Notes under the pieces: model-generated | Told to the model about the DNA's origin: nothing | Seen by the model: only the letters and a program-made list of their open reading frames with translations | The model's database searches: none | Shown: piece after piece, positions 49,255 to 58,067 of the stretch | Numbering within the stretch: position 1 is the stretch's first letter | Layout: each line of letters begins with the position of its first letter | IMG/VR virus record: IMGVR_UViG_3300030012_005163 | Span: 124,001-188,000 of that record | DNA length: 64,000 bases | From: a virus | Direction: 5' to 3' (one strand) | Made by a program: the position numbers and the translations under genes

Positions 49255-49941
49255 ATGAAAGTAAAATTAACAGAGAAACAATATAGTAGATTACTAACTG
49301 AGAATACCGGTGATGAATGGGGTAGAGTTAGTAAAACTGTTAATGCTTTTATTGTAAGGTTATTTAAGGAAATTAAAGATAAAATCCAAAACGGTGGGTT
49401 AAAAATGAACTCTGATATTGTAGACTTTATAGTGAATGATTTATCACTCACACAAGAAGAAGCAATTATTTTGGCACATAACTTTAAAGTTATGGTAGAT
49501 CTTCACTCACAAGAAGATTTAAATGAATTATTGGGTAAACCTATGGAGTTTATGGGTATATGGCAAATACCTACTCACATACCTACAGTTGTTGAATTGA
49601 CAGGTAGAGGTTATCCTGAAGGTAGAGTATATGTAATGGGTAGAACACCACAAGAAGCATTAAGTACAATTAGAGATGGTGCAGAAGACGATTTTGAAGT
49701 GGGTGATATGAATGAATTGGATTTGGATGCGGTACTGGATGAATTTGATATTGATATTGTAGATGATATATCCCCACAAAAAGGGATGGTACAAAATGAT
49801 TTCTATGAAGATGAGGATGGTCGTGGTAATAAATTTGAGGTTTTACCATATATAGATGGAGACACTAGTATGGGTGTACGGTCACTTCAAAACGACTTAT
49901 CAAGAAAGAAATTAAATAATTTATTAAAAAATATAGGATAA
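49255..49941 (+). CDS. Tagged virion protein candidate, paralogue 2
   Basis: Begins MKVKLTEKQYSRLLTENTGD (ATG 49255, one base after the previous stop). It is a 228-residue acidic protein with the shared LLGKPMEFMG block and a C-terminal Asp-rich stretch. There are two L-T-E sites in the tag that fit prohead-protease style cleavage. No catalytic motif. Confidence 0.65.
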   Translation: MKVKLTEKQYSRLLTENTGDEWGRVSKTVNAFIVRLFKEIKDKIQNGGLKMNSDIVDFIVNDLSLTQEEAIILAHNFKVMVDLHSQEDLNELLGKPMEFMGIWQIPTHIPTVVELTGRGYPEGRVYVMGRTPQEALSTIRDGAEDDFEVGDMNELDLDAVLDEFDIDIVDDISPQKGMVQNDFYEDEDGRGNKFEVLPYIDGDTSMGVRSLQNDLSRKKLNNLLKNIG

Positions 49942-49959
49942 AATAAAAAAAAAATAAAG

Positions 49960-50487
49960 ATGGGACGATTAGCAAAATTAAAAAGAGAATTAATATTAGA
50001 ATCTAATAAAAGATTATTAGGGGAAACTAAAAGTTATTTAACTGAAGAAGAAAAGGAAAAGATGAGATTACCTTTCATTAAATTAGTAACTAAATATCAA
50101 GATGGATTAAAAGGTTTTATAGAGAAACTAAACACAGTGGTTGCAGACGAAAAGCAATTTTGTGCGAACCCTAAAGAGGCAGCTAAACAAGCTGCAGAAT
50201 CTTTAGATGATTTTATCACTAGAATGTCTTTAGATATGAAAGTTAAACCAGAACAAGTTTTAGAAGCATTATATGATAAAGCGAATGGTGGATTACTTGG
50301 GACAGTTCTTAAAGTTGCAAAACCATTAGTTAGTAAATTTGGTGGTGGATTACTTTCTAAAGAAATCTTAGATGAAATAGAACAACATATGAGAACAAAA
50401 TATGGTGCAGTTGGTAGAGGTATAAACTCAATGATGACTGAAATTATGTCAAAATTAGGTGTTACAGTGGATGATATATGTAAATAA
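49960..50487 (+). CDS. Hypothetical tagged protein (175 aa)
   Basis: MGRLAKLKRELILESNKRLL has an I-L-E site like other tagged proteins. The rest is helical, with a Gly-rich amphipathic segment VAKPLVSKFGGGLLSKEILD. No cysteine clusters or catalytic motif. Probably co-transcribed with the flanking tagged genes. Confidence 0.6.
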   Translation: MGRLAKLKRELILESNKRLLGETKSYLTEEEKEKMRLPFIKLVTKYQDGLKGFIEKLNTVVADEKQFCANPKEAAKQAAESLDDFITRMSLDMKVKPEQVLEALYDKANGGLLGTVLKVAKPLVSKFGGGLLSKEILDEIEQHMRTKYGAVGRGINSMMTEIMSKLGVTVDDICK

Positions 50488-50494
50488 ATAGGTA

Positions 50495-50974
50495 ATGAAG
50501 ATTAAACTTACAGAATCACAATATAAGAAGATTGTCCTAAGAGAGTTTGGAGAAACAGTTACTGATCCTAAAGAATGGTACTTACAGATACTTTCGTGGG
50601 TTGACTCACCTAATGATTTAACATTTCAAAGTAGTGCACACGAAGTAGTTGTTTTCGATCAAGATGGTGTATACTTAGGATATTATGATAAAGAACAAGA
50701 TTTTGGATTTGTGGTTAATGAGTATAATATAGATACTATAGGTGATAATGAAGAATTAATTGACGAACAAGAAGAAGGTGGTACTTCTGATTCCGGTGGT
50801 TCAAGTGGTGGTGGATCAGGTTCAGTTTGGAGTGTTTCACCTACAAGAGGTCCTGCAAATACATTAGATAATAGTCCGTGGTCTGTTTCCCCTAATAGAG
50901 GTCCCGCAAATACTTTAGATAATAGTCCTTGGTCGGTTAGTCCCACCAGAGGTCCAGCGAATGAGTTAAACTAA
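50495..50974 (+). CDS. Tagged protein with C-terminal 17-residue repeats
   Basis: Tag MKIKLTESQYKKIVLREFGE, a small alpha/beta body, a Gly/Ser linker (SGGSSGGGSGS) and three near-identical repeats of about 17 residues containing WSVSP-x-RGPAN-x-LDN. Such repeats look like short display or binding motifs. The gene lies 7 bases after the previous stop. Function unknown. Confidence 0.65.
   Translation: MKIKLTESQYKKIVLREFGETVTDPKEWYLQILSWVDSPNDLTFQSSAHEVVVFDQDGVYLGYYDKEQDFGFVVNEYNIDTIGDNEELIDEQEEGGTSDSGGSSGGGSGSVWSVSPTRGPANTLDNSPWSVSPNRGPANTLDNSPWSVSPTRGPANELN
50829..50970 (+). repeat. 51-base in-gene tandem repeat (three copies)
   Basis: Each unit encodes WSVSP-T/N-RGPAN-T/E-L-DNSP. The DNA copies differ mainly at third codon positions, so the protein repeat is under selection. 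Confidence 0.8.
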
Positions 50975-51067
50975 TTACTTAGATTTAGGTTTCGGTGTTG
51001 GTGTTGTAGTATTAGTTGTTTTTGGTTTAGCTGGTGTTGGTTTTCTTTTTTTACATCCACATCCCAT
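50975..51067 (-). CDS. Tiny Cys-Gly/Pro-Thr-rich protein (30 aa)
   Basis: Minus-strand ORF MGCGCKKRKPTPAKPKTTNT, ending KPKSK. The MGCGCKK start followed by a Lys/Pro/Thr tail recurs, as I recall, in other Bacteroidota and marine phages. It is convergent with the repeat-bearing gene, with their stops adjacent. Function unknown. Confidence 0.5.
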   Translation of the reverse strand: MGCGCKKRKPTPAKPKTTNTTTPTPKPKSK

Positions 51068-51167
51068 AATATTTGTCTTTTTTAATTTTTTTTATTAACT
51101 TTATTAATAAATACACTCAAAAACAATAATTGTAAATAAAATTTGTAATAAATTTGTTATATAATTA

Positions 51168-51199
51168 TTTGGTTTTTTGTCAAATTATTCCTATATTTG
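51168..51199 (+). promoter_or_regulatory. Class A promoter (TTTG-N20-TATATTTG)
   Basis: TTTG at 51168-51171, 20-base spacer, TATATTTG at 51192-51199. It sets the start of the peptidase at ATG 51215. Confidence 0.78.
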
Positions 51200-51214
51200 T
51201 ATAAATTAATCGTT

Positions 51215-52177
51215 ATGGATAAGAAATTTTTAAAAGATGTACTCTCAATACCATCAATATCTGGTAATGAAAGTATGTTAAGAGACTATATAGTAGAATT
51301 TGCAATAGATAACGAAATCGATTATGTATTAGATAAGAAAGGTAACGTATATCTAACTAAAGGTAAAGATAAAGTAACTTCGGGTGAATACTATCCTTGT
51401 GTAGTTTCACACATCGATACCGTCCATAGGTCACATATAGATTTAATTAACGAAAAAAGAAGGTTAGACATTGTAGAGAATGTTAAAGGTGATTTAATTG
51501 CGTATAATCCACTAACTAATGAACAAACAGGTATTGGTGGAGATGATAAGTGTGGTGTATTTGTTTGTTTATCACTTTTTTTAGAAATGGATATATTAAA
51601 AGGCGCATTTTTCGTTGAGGAAGAAATAGGTATGTTAGGTTCTAGAGAAGCTTGTGAAGAATTCTTCAAAAATGTGGGGTATGCAATACAATTCGATGCA
51701 CCATCCGCTAATTGGATTACAGAAATATGTAGCGGTGTTAAAATTTTTGATGATGAATTTAAGGATAACGTAAAAACAGTTTTAAGTGAAGGTGGTTATA
51801 CAAAATTTAGTAATGATCCTTTTACGGATGTTAACCAACTAGCACAAAAATTCGATTTTAATTGTTTAAATTTAGGGTGTGGGTATTACGAACAACACAG
51901 AGATAGTGAATATGTTGTAGTAGATGAAGTACAGAAAGCATTACGTATGGGAATTAACCTAATACACCATTTAGGTATAAATGACTATAAAAGAAATGAC
52001 AACCCAATAGAAAATATAGAAAAAGATGATTCTTGGTTTAAGTATATTGAGAATGATTATGATATGTTATCAGATAAAATAGTAGATTCAGTTATAGATA
52101 TGTATGAAGATGGTTTTAACCCAGAAGATATCAAAATGTATATATCTGATCTTTTAGAAATAGAAAGTTATGAATAA
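51215..52177 (+). CDS. M20/M42-type zinc aminopeptidase-like protein
   Basis: All co-catalytic metal ligands of the M20/M28/M42 fold are present: H66-x-D68 in VVSHIDTV, D110/D111 in GIGGDDKCG, E135/E136 in VEEEIGMLGS, D161 in QFDAP and H228 in YYEQHRDSEY. The catalytic domain lacks a clear lid insertion, giving 320 residues. It probably trims peptides in the cytoplasm (no signal peptide). It could recycle peptides from ClpP or tmRNA-tagged proteins; that link is inference. Confidence 0.82.
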   Translation: MDKKFLKDVLSIPSISGNESMLRDYIVEFAIDNEIDYVLDKKGNVYLTKGKDKVTSGEYYPCVVSHIDTVHRSHIDLINEKRRLDIVENVKGDLIAYNPLTNEQTGIGGDDKCGVFVCLSLFLEMDILKGAFFVEEEIGMLGSREACEEFFKNVGYAIQFDAPSANWITEICSGVKIFDDEFKDNVKTVLSEGGYTKFSNDPFTDVNQLAQKFDFNCLNLGCGYYEQHRDSEYVVVDEVQKALRMGINLIHHLGINDYKRNDNPIENIEKDDSWFKYIENDYDMLSDKIVDSVIDMYEDGFNPEDIKMYISDLLEIESYE

Positions 52178-52331
52178 ATCAGAAATACAAAAAATTTTAT
52201 TATGGTGTATAATTATTATATCTATTTTTATAGGTATGGTGACATTAGTACCCATTATAGGATATATTTTAATAATTTGTGGTATTTTAATACCTAGTTA
52301 CGTTTTATATATAAACTATTATAAAGAATGA
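52170..52331 (+). CDS. Small membrane protein (53 aa)
   Basis: MNKSEIQKILLWCIIIISIF then two hydrophobic stretches. Its start overlaps the peptidase stop and its stop overlaps the next ATG (ATGA), so it is translationally coupled on both sides. No family recognised. Confidence 0.6.
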   Translation: MNKSEIQKILLWCIIIISIFIGMVTLVPIIGYILIICGILIPSYVLYINYYKE

Positions 52332-54454
52332 AAAACCTATTAGAAGAGAAGGACATTGCTCTAAAAATATTAAAAGAACTAAATAAATTAGTGACAATTC
52401 CTGATAGAGGATTTTTGGCTGGTGGTGCAGTTGCAAATACATTATTGAGGATGAAGAATGGGAAAGGTATACATGATGATAACCTTTACCCCATAAATGA
52501 TTTAGATATATTTGTAGAGGCGGATCATGAAAATATTCAGGGTAATACACCATTAAGAACAAAAGAATTAATTATACAAGAAGGTTATTATGCGGGTGAC
52601 ATAGGATATGATGATGCATCTAATTATAGAATATTAGAAGTATTACGTGATGGGTTATTAAATACTATAGTAATATCTCAAATTATAGATTTACAAAATA
52701 ATAGAGATTATATGTATATCTTAAATGGATTTGATTTCAACTGTTGTCAGATAGGCATTGATTTATCAACAGGTAATCTCTTTTATACACCTCAGTTCGC
52801 AGAATTTTTCCGAACAAATCAGTTAGATATTTCTGCTATGTATACTCCCGGACATACCGCTATCAGATTATTTAAAAAGATAAAAGAATTAAACTGTTAT
52901 TGTGATGTAGATAAGTGTATGGAAATACTTTCACAACCATTAATACATTCTATTAGGTGGAGATTGATGCCAAGACAATGGGGGTTTTATTTCAGTCATA
53001 AATATAAAGATATGTTTATGGAATATTTTCCTAAAATAAAACCATATTTTAAAATGGTAAAATTTTTTGATGATAAAAAAGAAATGTGGTTTAAACGACA
53101 TGAAGAAATTAATGGTACTAAAAAGTCACAAGATAGTAAACATATTTCTAATTGGTTAAATCCTGAAGTTAGTATTCCTGAAGGTGACTTAAGTAAATGG
53201 TCAGAATATAATGATAGACTTTGGGCGCTGCATCCAGTGAAGTATACTGAACCTAACATGAAAATAATGGATAAAGCTTATTTAGGGTATAGTTCTCCCA
53301 TTGCATTTATTAATGCGTACCACTATGTAAGTGGGAAGATAAAAAAATCGTTACATAAAAAATGTGATTTAATTATTAATAATTCAAAGTATCTTCAAAA
53401 GATTGTAATGATAGACTTAGAGTTCGCTAATTGTGATTTTAGTGTAACACAAATAAAAGAATTAGATGAGTACTGTAAAAGAGAAATAGATTTTATATTT
53501 GCAATACAAAAATACGGATTAAATTTACAAGAGTCATTAGTGTTATTCAAAGACATTAAAAGAATACAAAATAAAGAAGGCGAATGGTTAAGATATATTA
53601 TTGTAGATTCGTTAAAAAAGAATAATAAAAATATTAAACCTACTTATGAAAGTATTTCAAAAGACATTAAGGTATATAAAGAAATGATGTCTAAACCACT
53701 AACTCAACCCCTTATAGATTCTAATAAGATATCTTTACCTTCAGGTATTACTATAAAAGAAATACTTAGTGAGACAGAAATGCAATGGGCAGGAAACAAA
53801 CTTAAAAACTGTATTAATAATCCGAGTCAAGGATATAAAGAAAAAATAGAGAGTGGTTTAGTAAGGATATTTATGATTATGACAGAAGGTAGTACCTCAG
53901 CGTTAGAGTTACATTTAGATAGCAAAGATTCAATAGAGATTAAAGAAAGACAGTTGTTATCATCTTGTAATAGAAAACCTAGTAGGTTTCACAGAATAAT
54001 TGCAGATATGTTGATAAATTACATTAGTATAGAATTATTAGAGAGTAAATATAATAATAGAAAAAAACTATATAATGATTTATTAACTTTACACACCGGT
54101 TTATTAGCAACTACGTCTGATGATACTACAGATAACAACGAAGAAGTATTTGGGTTAGATGGTTTAGGGGATTTTCTTGGGGATATGCCTGTTAATGATG
54201 AAGTAGAAGATGAGGTAGACATTGATGACTTCCAATTTGACTTCGGAGATGATATATTTGCCAATACTACTAGACCAACAAGACCTGAAGGTATAGATAC
54301 TACAAATAGAGATGGGGAAACAAGGCACATTAGAGAATGGGTTAGTAGAACGATAACTCCTCAACCAGTGGACTACACAGTTAATACTACTTTGAGGAAT
54401 CCGTTAGAGGGAAATCCTGAAGATGTTTGGGGTAATGATTTATTTAGTGAATAG
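52328..54454 (+). CDS. Nucleotidyltransferase-like domain fused to PcfJ-like domain
   Basis: N-terminal (residues about 25-100) G-FLAGGAVANTLLRM followed by NDLDIFVEA is the hG-G...DhDhF pattern of the polymerase-beta-type nucleotidyltransferase fold. The middle 300 residues are helical. Residues about 470-560 (EMQWAGNKLKNCINNPSQGY, SGLVRIFMI, LELHLDSKDSIEIKERQLLS, NRKP) match the PcfJ-type domain common in phages and conjugative elements. The C-terminal about 110 residues are acidic. A role in RNA or protein modification is possible; none is established for PcfJ. Confidence 0.68.
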   Translation: MKNLLEEKDIALKILKELNKLVTIPDRGFLAGGAVANTLLRMKNGKGIHDDNLYPINDLDIFVEADHENIQGNTPLRTKELIIQEGYYAGDIGYDDASNYRILEVLRDGLLNTIVISQIIDLQNNRDYMYILNGFDFNCCQIGIDLSTGNLFYTPQFAEFFRTNQLDISAMYTPGHTAIRLFKKIKELNCYCDVDKCMEILSQPLIHSIRWRLMPRQWGFYFSHKYKDMFMEYFPKIKPYFKMVKFFDDKKEMWFKRHEEINGTKKSQDSKHISNWLNPEVSIPEGDLSKWSEYNDRLWALHPVKYTEPNMKIMDKAYLGYSSPIAFINAYHYVSGKIKKSLHKKCDLIINNSKYLQKIVMIDLEFANCDFSVTQIKELDEYCKREIDFIFAIQKYGLNLQESLVLFKDIKRIQNKEGEWLRYIIVDSLKKNNKNIKPTYESISKDIKVYKEMMSKPLTQPLIDSNKISLPSGITIKEILSETEMQWAGNKLKNCINNPSQGYKEKIESGLVRIFMIMTEGSTSALELHLDSKDSIEIKERQLLSSCNRKPSRFHRIIADMLINYISIELLESKYNNRKKLYNDLLTLHTGLLATTSDDTTDNNEEVFGLDGLGDFLGDMPVNDEVEDEVDIDDFQFDFGDDIFANTTRPTRPEGIDTTNRDGETRHIREWVSRTITPQPVDYTVNTTLRNPLEGNPEDVWGNDLFSE

Positions 54455-54522
54455 TAAATTAAATGTTTAACTTTTTTTTCTAAAGTTTAAACAAATCTAG
54501 TAGAACATATTATTATTTACAG

Positions 54523-54531
54523 ATATTTATA
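54523..54531 (+). promoter_or_regulatory. Class B promoter box
   Basis: ATATTTATA lies 13 bases before the ATG at 54545, no -33 TTTG. Confidence 0.45.
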
Positions 54532-54544
54532 GTAAAAGATAAAT

Positions 54545-54742
54545 ATGCCTATATATAGTGATGAATATGGAAATGAGAGTAGTTTATTGTTCTTAGGGAA
54601 ACACAATGTGAAAGAATTTGAAGATAACTTTGATATGTACTACGATAAATATAGAGATATATCTAATAAAAGAGGTTTTTTTGGGGAAATTAAATTTGTT
54701 ATTTCCTACGGTGTAGTTTGGATATATGTTATAATAGAATAA
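54545..54742 (+). CDS. Small hypothetical protein (65 aa)
   Basis: Begins MPIYSDEYGNESSLLFLGKH and ends in a hydrophobic strand (FVISYGVVWIYVIIE). Its stop directly abuts the convergent ferritin gene. Unknown function. Confidence 0.55.
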   Translation: MPIYSDEYGNESSLLFLGKHNVKEFEDNFDMYYDKYRDISNKRGFFGEIKFVISYGVVWIYVIIE

Positions 54743-55255
54743 TTATTCTTCTGCAGGTAATCTACCTAATTGTTTATTTAATTCAAATAAACCACCTCCA
54801 TTATCACCGATAATTTTTAAATCATCTATAATTTCTTTAAATTTATTTTCTTCCTCCATTTGTTCAGTAACAAACCATTGCATAAAAGTTTCAGTTTGAA
54901 TATCATTTACTTCTTTACACTTACTAATAATAGTGTTTATAGATTTAGTTACTTTACGCTCATTATAAAGAGAATTTTGAAAATGTGTTAGTATATTAAA
55001 TTCTTCTTCTAAGTCTTCCATAAAATTATAATTAGGAATTATGGGTTGTGCATCTTGTTCTAATAAATAATTCATTAATTTTAACATATGTTCTCGTTCC
55101 TCATTAGATTGTTCTAAAAAGAATTTAGATATTCCGTTATACCCATTTTCATTAAATTGTGTAGATAAAAACAAATAATAAAAAGAAGCATTATTTTCTA
55201 ACCATATTTGTTCGTTAATTGAATTAACTACCTCTTTAGATAGTAAACTATTCAT
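54743..55255 (-). CDS. Ferritin (non-haem, FtnA-type)
   Basis: From the internal Met 55255 it begins MNSLLSKEVVNSINEQIWLE. Ferroxidase ligands are in place: E20, E53 and H56 (NEEREHMLKL), and the Q-x-x-EE segment VTEQMEEENKF. The 170-residue length and C-terminal helix (GLFELNKQLG) are normal for bacterial ferritin. It should form a 24-mer that stores iron or limits oxidative damage. It overlaps the bS21 gene by 8 bases, so both are made from one mRNA. Confidence 0.92.
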   Translation of the reverse strand: MNSLLSKEVVNSINEQIWLENNASFYYLFLSTQFNENGYNGISKFFLEQSNEEREHMLKLMNYLLEQDAQPIIPNYNFMEDLEEEFNILTHFQNSLYNERKVTKSINTIISKCKEVNDIQTETFMQWFVTEQMEEENKFKEIIDDLKIIGDNGGGLFELNKQLGRLPAEE

Positions 55256-55439
55256 CTTCTTCTGTTCTTTTCTTTTGTACATACTTTGCCTTACTAATTT
55301 CTTCTCTTCTTATAACAGATGGTTTAGTAAACTCTTCTCTCTTTCTACATTCTCTAGCAACCTTAGTTTTAATGAATTTACTCTTCATTTCTTTAAGTGC
55401 TCTTTCAATATTCCCTTTTTTTACGTTTACTTTTAACAT
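55248..55439 (-). CDS. rpsU: Ribosomal protein bS21
   Basis: The 63-residue protein matches bS21 throughout: MLKVNVKKGNIERALKEMKS, KVARECRKREEFTKPSVIRR and KYVQKKRTEE. In Bacteroidota, bS21 together with bS6 and bS18 covers the 3' tail of 16S rRNA and so masks the anti-Shine-Dalgarno. A phage-made bS21 could replace the host copy on the ribosome and alter start selection, which fits the SD-less, often near-leaderless phage genes. It is the first gene of a two-gene operon with ferritin. Confidence 0.92.
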   Translation of the reverse strand: MLKVNVKKGNIERALKEMKSKFIKTKVARECRKREEFTKPSVIRREEISKAKYVQKKRTEEDE

Positions 55440-55503
55440 CTTTTTATAATTATATTTATTTTTCTGTAATAATAAAGTATATTTGTATAAATATCAATAA
55501 AAA

Positions 55504-55755
55504 ATGAAAATTTTTAACATATTTAAAAAATCTGAAATAATACATATTGTAGATAAACAATTTAATTTCATTAAGGAAAATATTAAAATAAAAAAAATTC
55601 CATCTATCGGTGAAAAGGTTTATTTTGATGATGATATAATGTATATTGTAAATGATGTATTACATTATGTCGGTACACATCATACTATTTGGTTAGTAGT
55701 AAATGAACAATCTGAAGAAAATTCAATAAAAGCGACATTAAATGTATCTTTATAG
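55504..55755 (+). CDS. Hypothetical protein (83 aa)
   Basis: Begins MKIFNIFKKSEIIHIVDKQF; a small beta-rich protein (SIGEKVYFDDDIMYIVNDVL). A TATATTTG box at 55478-55485 lies upstream without a -33 TTTG. No family recognised. Confidence 0.55.
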   Translation: MKIFNIFKKSEIIHIVDKQFNFIKENIKIKKIPSIGEKVYFDDDIMYIVNDVLHYVGTHHTIWLVVNEQSEENSIKATLNVSL

Positions 55756-55766
55756 TAAATTTTTAT

Positions 55767-55775
55767 ATATTTATA
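55767..55775 (+). promoter_or_regulatory. Class B promoter box
   Basis: ATATTTATA within TATATATTTATATAAA, 12 bases before the TTG start at 55788. Confidence 0.45.
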
Positions 55776-55787
55776 TAAAAAAATATT

Positions 55788-56894
55788 TTGTATAAATTAA
55801 GAGACTATATAACTGAATCCAAAAATACTGAATTAAGTAAAGTAGACAAAAAAATATTAACCCTTATTCACAATAAGGTATGGAGAGAACATGAGGATGA
55901 TTCTAAATTAAATTATAATTTAGTAGAAGAATTAAGAAATTTAGATGAAAATTTTTTATACCGTATATATGATTTTTTAAAAAATATAATGGGGTTTGAT
56001 GATCCAAAGCAAATAGAGTATTATATAAAATTATTTATAAATAACTTTCAAGAAGACGGAGATTATAATAAACTAACAACACAAGGAGAAAATATAATAC
56101 CCGGTCCTAACTACCGTCATCAGGCAGTTGCAAATAATTTAAATCTACCACCTATACTCGTTGTAGATATGAAAGAAACTTGGGATAGAGACATGTCAGT
56201 TTTTTATGATATAGTAAATGACGATCATTATGAAGTAGGTACTGAAGATGAAACATTGGGCGCAATAAATGATGCATTACAAGATAGATACTATAACTTT
56301 AGTGAGGCAGCCCAATTCGAAGGTACTGTGCACGGATTAATAAGTTATTTATATATTGATGATACAGATAAAAGAATTATTGCTAGTGAATATGCAGAAG
56401 ATATAGAATCTAATACTCGTATTAATGATATAATTCGTATGATAAAGGATTATGATAATAGTGATGAAGTTATAAAATTAATTAAAAGATATTATCAGTT
56501 AGTAATGAATGAAGATGATCCAATGAATAGTGGTATCCCTAAAAAAGTAGAAATGGACCAAATAGAGGATTCTCTAAGGGAACGAGTAAGAGAATTAGTA
56601 TATAATGATGAATACAATAAAATGGCTAACTACATTGGTGATTGGTTAATTGACCATGGTTATATAACACAAGATCAAAAGTGGGGTGAGTATGAATTCA
56701 CTAAACCCTATTTAAATAAGTGGAATGAAGTAGATGTTAGTAAACTACCAAAGTGGTTAAATTTCGATAGAGAAGGGTTTATTGAAGATATGACAACCAT
56801 TGACAGGGCAGGCGAATTAAGCAATATAGATGACTATTATGATACGGAAACGATAAATGATGATACTTATTATATAATACAGATAGATTATTAA
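55788..56894 (+). CDS. Tagged acidic protein of the RKLL family (TTG start)
   Basis: The start must be TTG at 55788, because the decoded N-terminus MYKLRDYITESKNTELSKVD aligns with MKLYNLISES (60692) and MIRFKDILKES (58876), and VDKKILTLI continues the shared helix. The segment LNLPPILVVDM then EVGTEDETLGAINDALQD is shared with the protein at 56896. It is a 368-residue acidic protein with no catalytic motif. A virion-packaged role is inferred from the tag. Confidence 0.62.
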   Translation: MYKLRDYITESKNTELSKVDKKILTLIHNKVWREHEDDSKLNYNLVEELRNLDENFLYRIYDFLKNIMGFDDPKQIEYYIKLFINNFQEDGDYNKLTTQGENIIPGPNYRHQAVANNLNLPPILVVDMKETWDRDMSVFYDIVNDDHYEVGTEDETLGAINDALQDRYYNFSEAAQFEGTVHGLISYLYIDDTDKRIIASEYAEDIESNTRINDIIRMIKDYDNSDEVIKLIKRYYQLVMNEDDPMNSGIPKKVEMDQIEDSLRERVRELVYNDEYNKMANYIGDWLIDHGYITQDQKWGEYEFTKPYLNKWNEVDVSKLPKWLNFDREGFIEDMTTIDRAGELSNIDDYYDTETINDDTYYIIQIDY

Positions 56895-56895
56895 G

Positions 56896-58059
56896 ATGAA
56901 ATTATTTAAACTATACGAACAAGTAGAAGAAGAACAAAAGGAAACACAAGAACCTAAATTGATTACTCTTACTCCTGTAGATAAGAAGTTTCTTAAACTG
57001 ATGCAAAGTAAAGATTTGGATTGGTCTGATGGTGCAGAGATTTGGAGATTCTTAACTGATACATTATATATTGAGGATATGGAACTTAAAATGAGATTAA
57101 CATATCTTTATATGGAACAACTTGTTGATGAGGATGAGGGAGAAACCTACGATGATTTAGAAAAGGTTGATTTAGATATGGAAAAGATTAACTCTGAATT
57201 TGATGACAAACAATTAGCACTAGCAGAATATTTTGACTTACCACCATTTTTAATGGAAGAGGGTGGTTATAGTCACTATGGTTTAGATCAGTATGAAAAC
57301 GAAGATGATGGTGGAACATATGCAATAGGTGATGAAGATGAGATGGATGACGCAATGGATGATTACGCACAAAGTAGAATAGATGATGGTGTTGAATATA
57401 TGGAAGATTGGTATTTGGAAAATCATTTAGAACCAAACGATTCCGCCATTGAACAATTTGCGGAAGAAGAGGCTGATCATAGATTAAGTGATATGACAGA
57501 TGAAGAGATATTAGAAGAAGCTGGTTATGATAACATGGATGATGCCAAAGAGCAATGGGAAGAAAAAGACAGTGAAAAAGATGATATCGAAGAACGTATG
57601 GATGACTTAGAGTCGGAAAAAGAGGAGTTAGAATCAGAGCAAGGGGACTTGGATTATGTAGAAGATGAAGATGAGTACAATAGATTAGAAGAGGAGATAG
57701 ATTTGAAACAAGAAGAGATTAATGATTTACAAAGTGAGTTAGATGACTTAGAAACTGAGATGGAAAACCTACAAGAAATTTATCAAGGAGAATTTGTAGA
57801 ACAAGCCAAAGATGAGTTAAGAGAAAATTATACCCAAAATACTGTGGATGAAATTAGAAGTGATGGTGTTAGTTATTTTGTTGATAATCTAGGTTTTGAT
57901 AGAGAAAGTGCTATAGATAGTTTTTTCTGGTTGGATGAAGATAGTCTCAAAGAATCAATTAAAGATGATGAAGGTTATGAAGCCTTAGCTAGTTATGATG
58001 GCAACTACGATGAAATAAATATGAATGGAGTCCTTTATCTCATAATTAGAACCGATTAA
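56896..58059 (+). CDS. Tagged acidic coiled-coil protein of the RKLL family
   Basis: Begins MKLFKLYEQVEEEQKETQEP, then TLTPVDKKFLKLMQSKDLDW. Shared middle block YFDLPPFLMEE and YAIGDEDEMDDAMDDYAQSR. Residues about 210-300 are a strong, highly acidic coiled coil (DDIEERMDDLESEKEELESE). The ATG lies 1 base after the previous stop. Extreme negative charge could mimic DNA. No enzyme motif. Confidence 0.62.
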   Translation: MKLFKLYEQVEEEQKETQEPKLITLTPVDKKFLKLMQSKDLDWSDGAEIWRFLTDTLYIEDMELKMRLTYLYMEQLVDEDEGETYDDLEKVDLDMEKINSEFDDKQLALAEYFDLPPFLMEEGGYSHYGLDQYENEDDGGTYAIGDEDEMDDAMDDYAQSRIDDGVEYMEDWYLENHLEPNDSAIEQFAEEEADHRLSDMTDEEILEEAGYDNMDDAKEQWEEKDSEKDDIEERMDDLESEKEELESEQGDLDYVEDEDEYNRLEEEIDLKQEEINDLQSELDDLETEMENLQEIYQGEFVEQAKDELRENYTQNTVDEIRSDGVSYFVDNLGFDRESAIDSFFWLDEDSLKESIKDDEGYEALASYDGNYDEINMNGVLYLIIRTD

Positions 58060-58067
58060 TTGTAATT

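Noticed and set aside
51068-51167. Gene or RNA in the gap before the peptidase promoter
   Set aside because: AT-rich with no ORF or stable helix; only the class A promoter at its end is supported.
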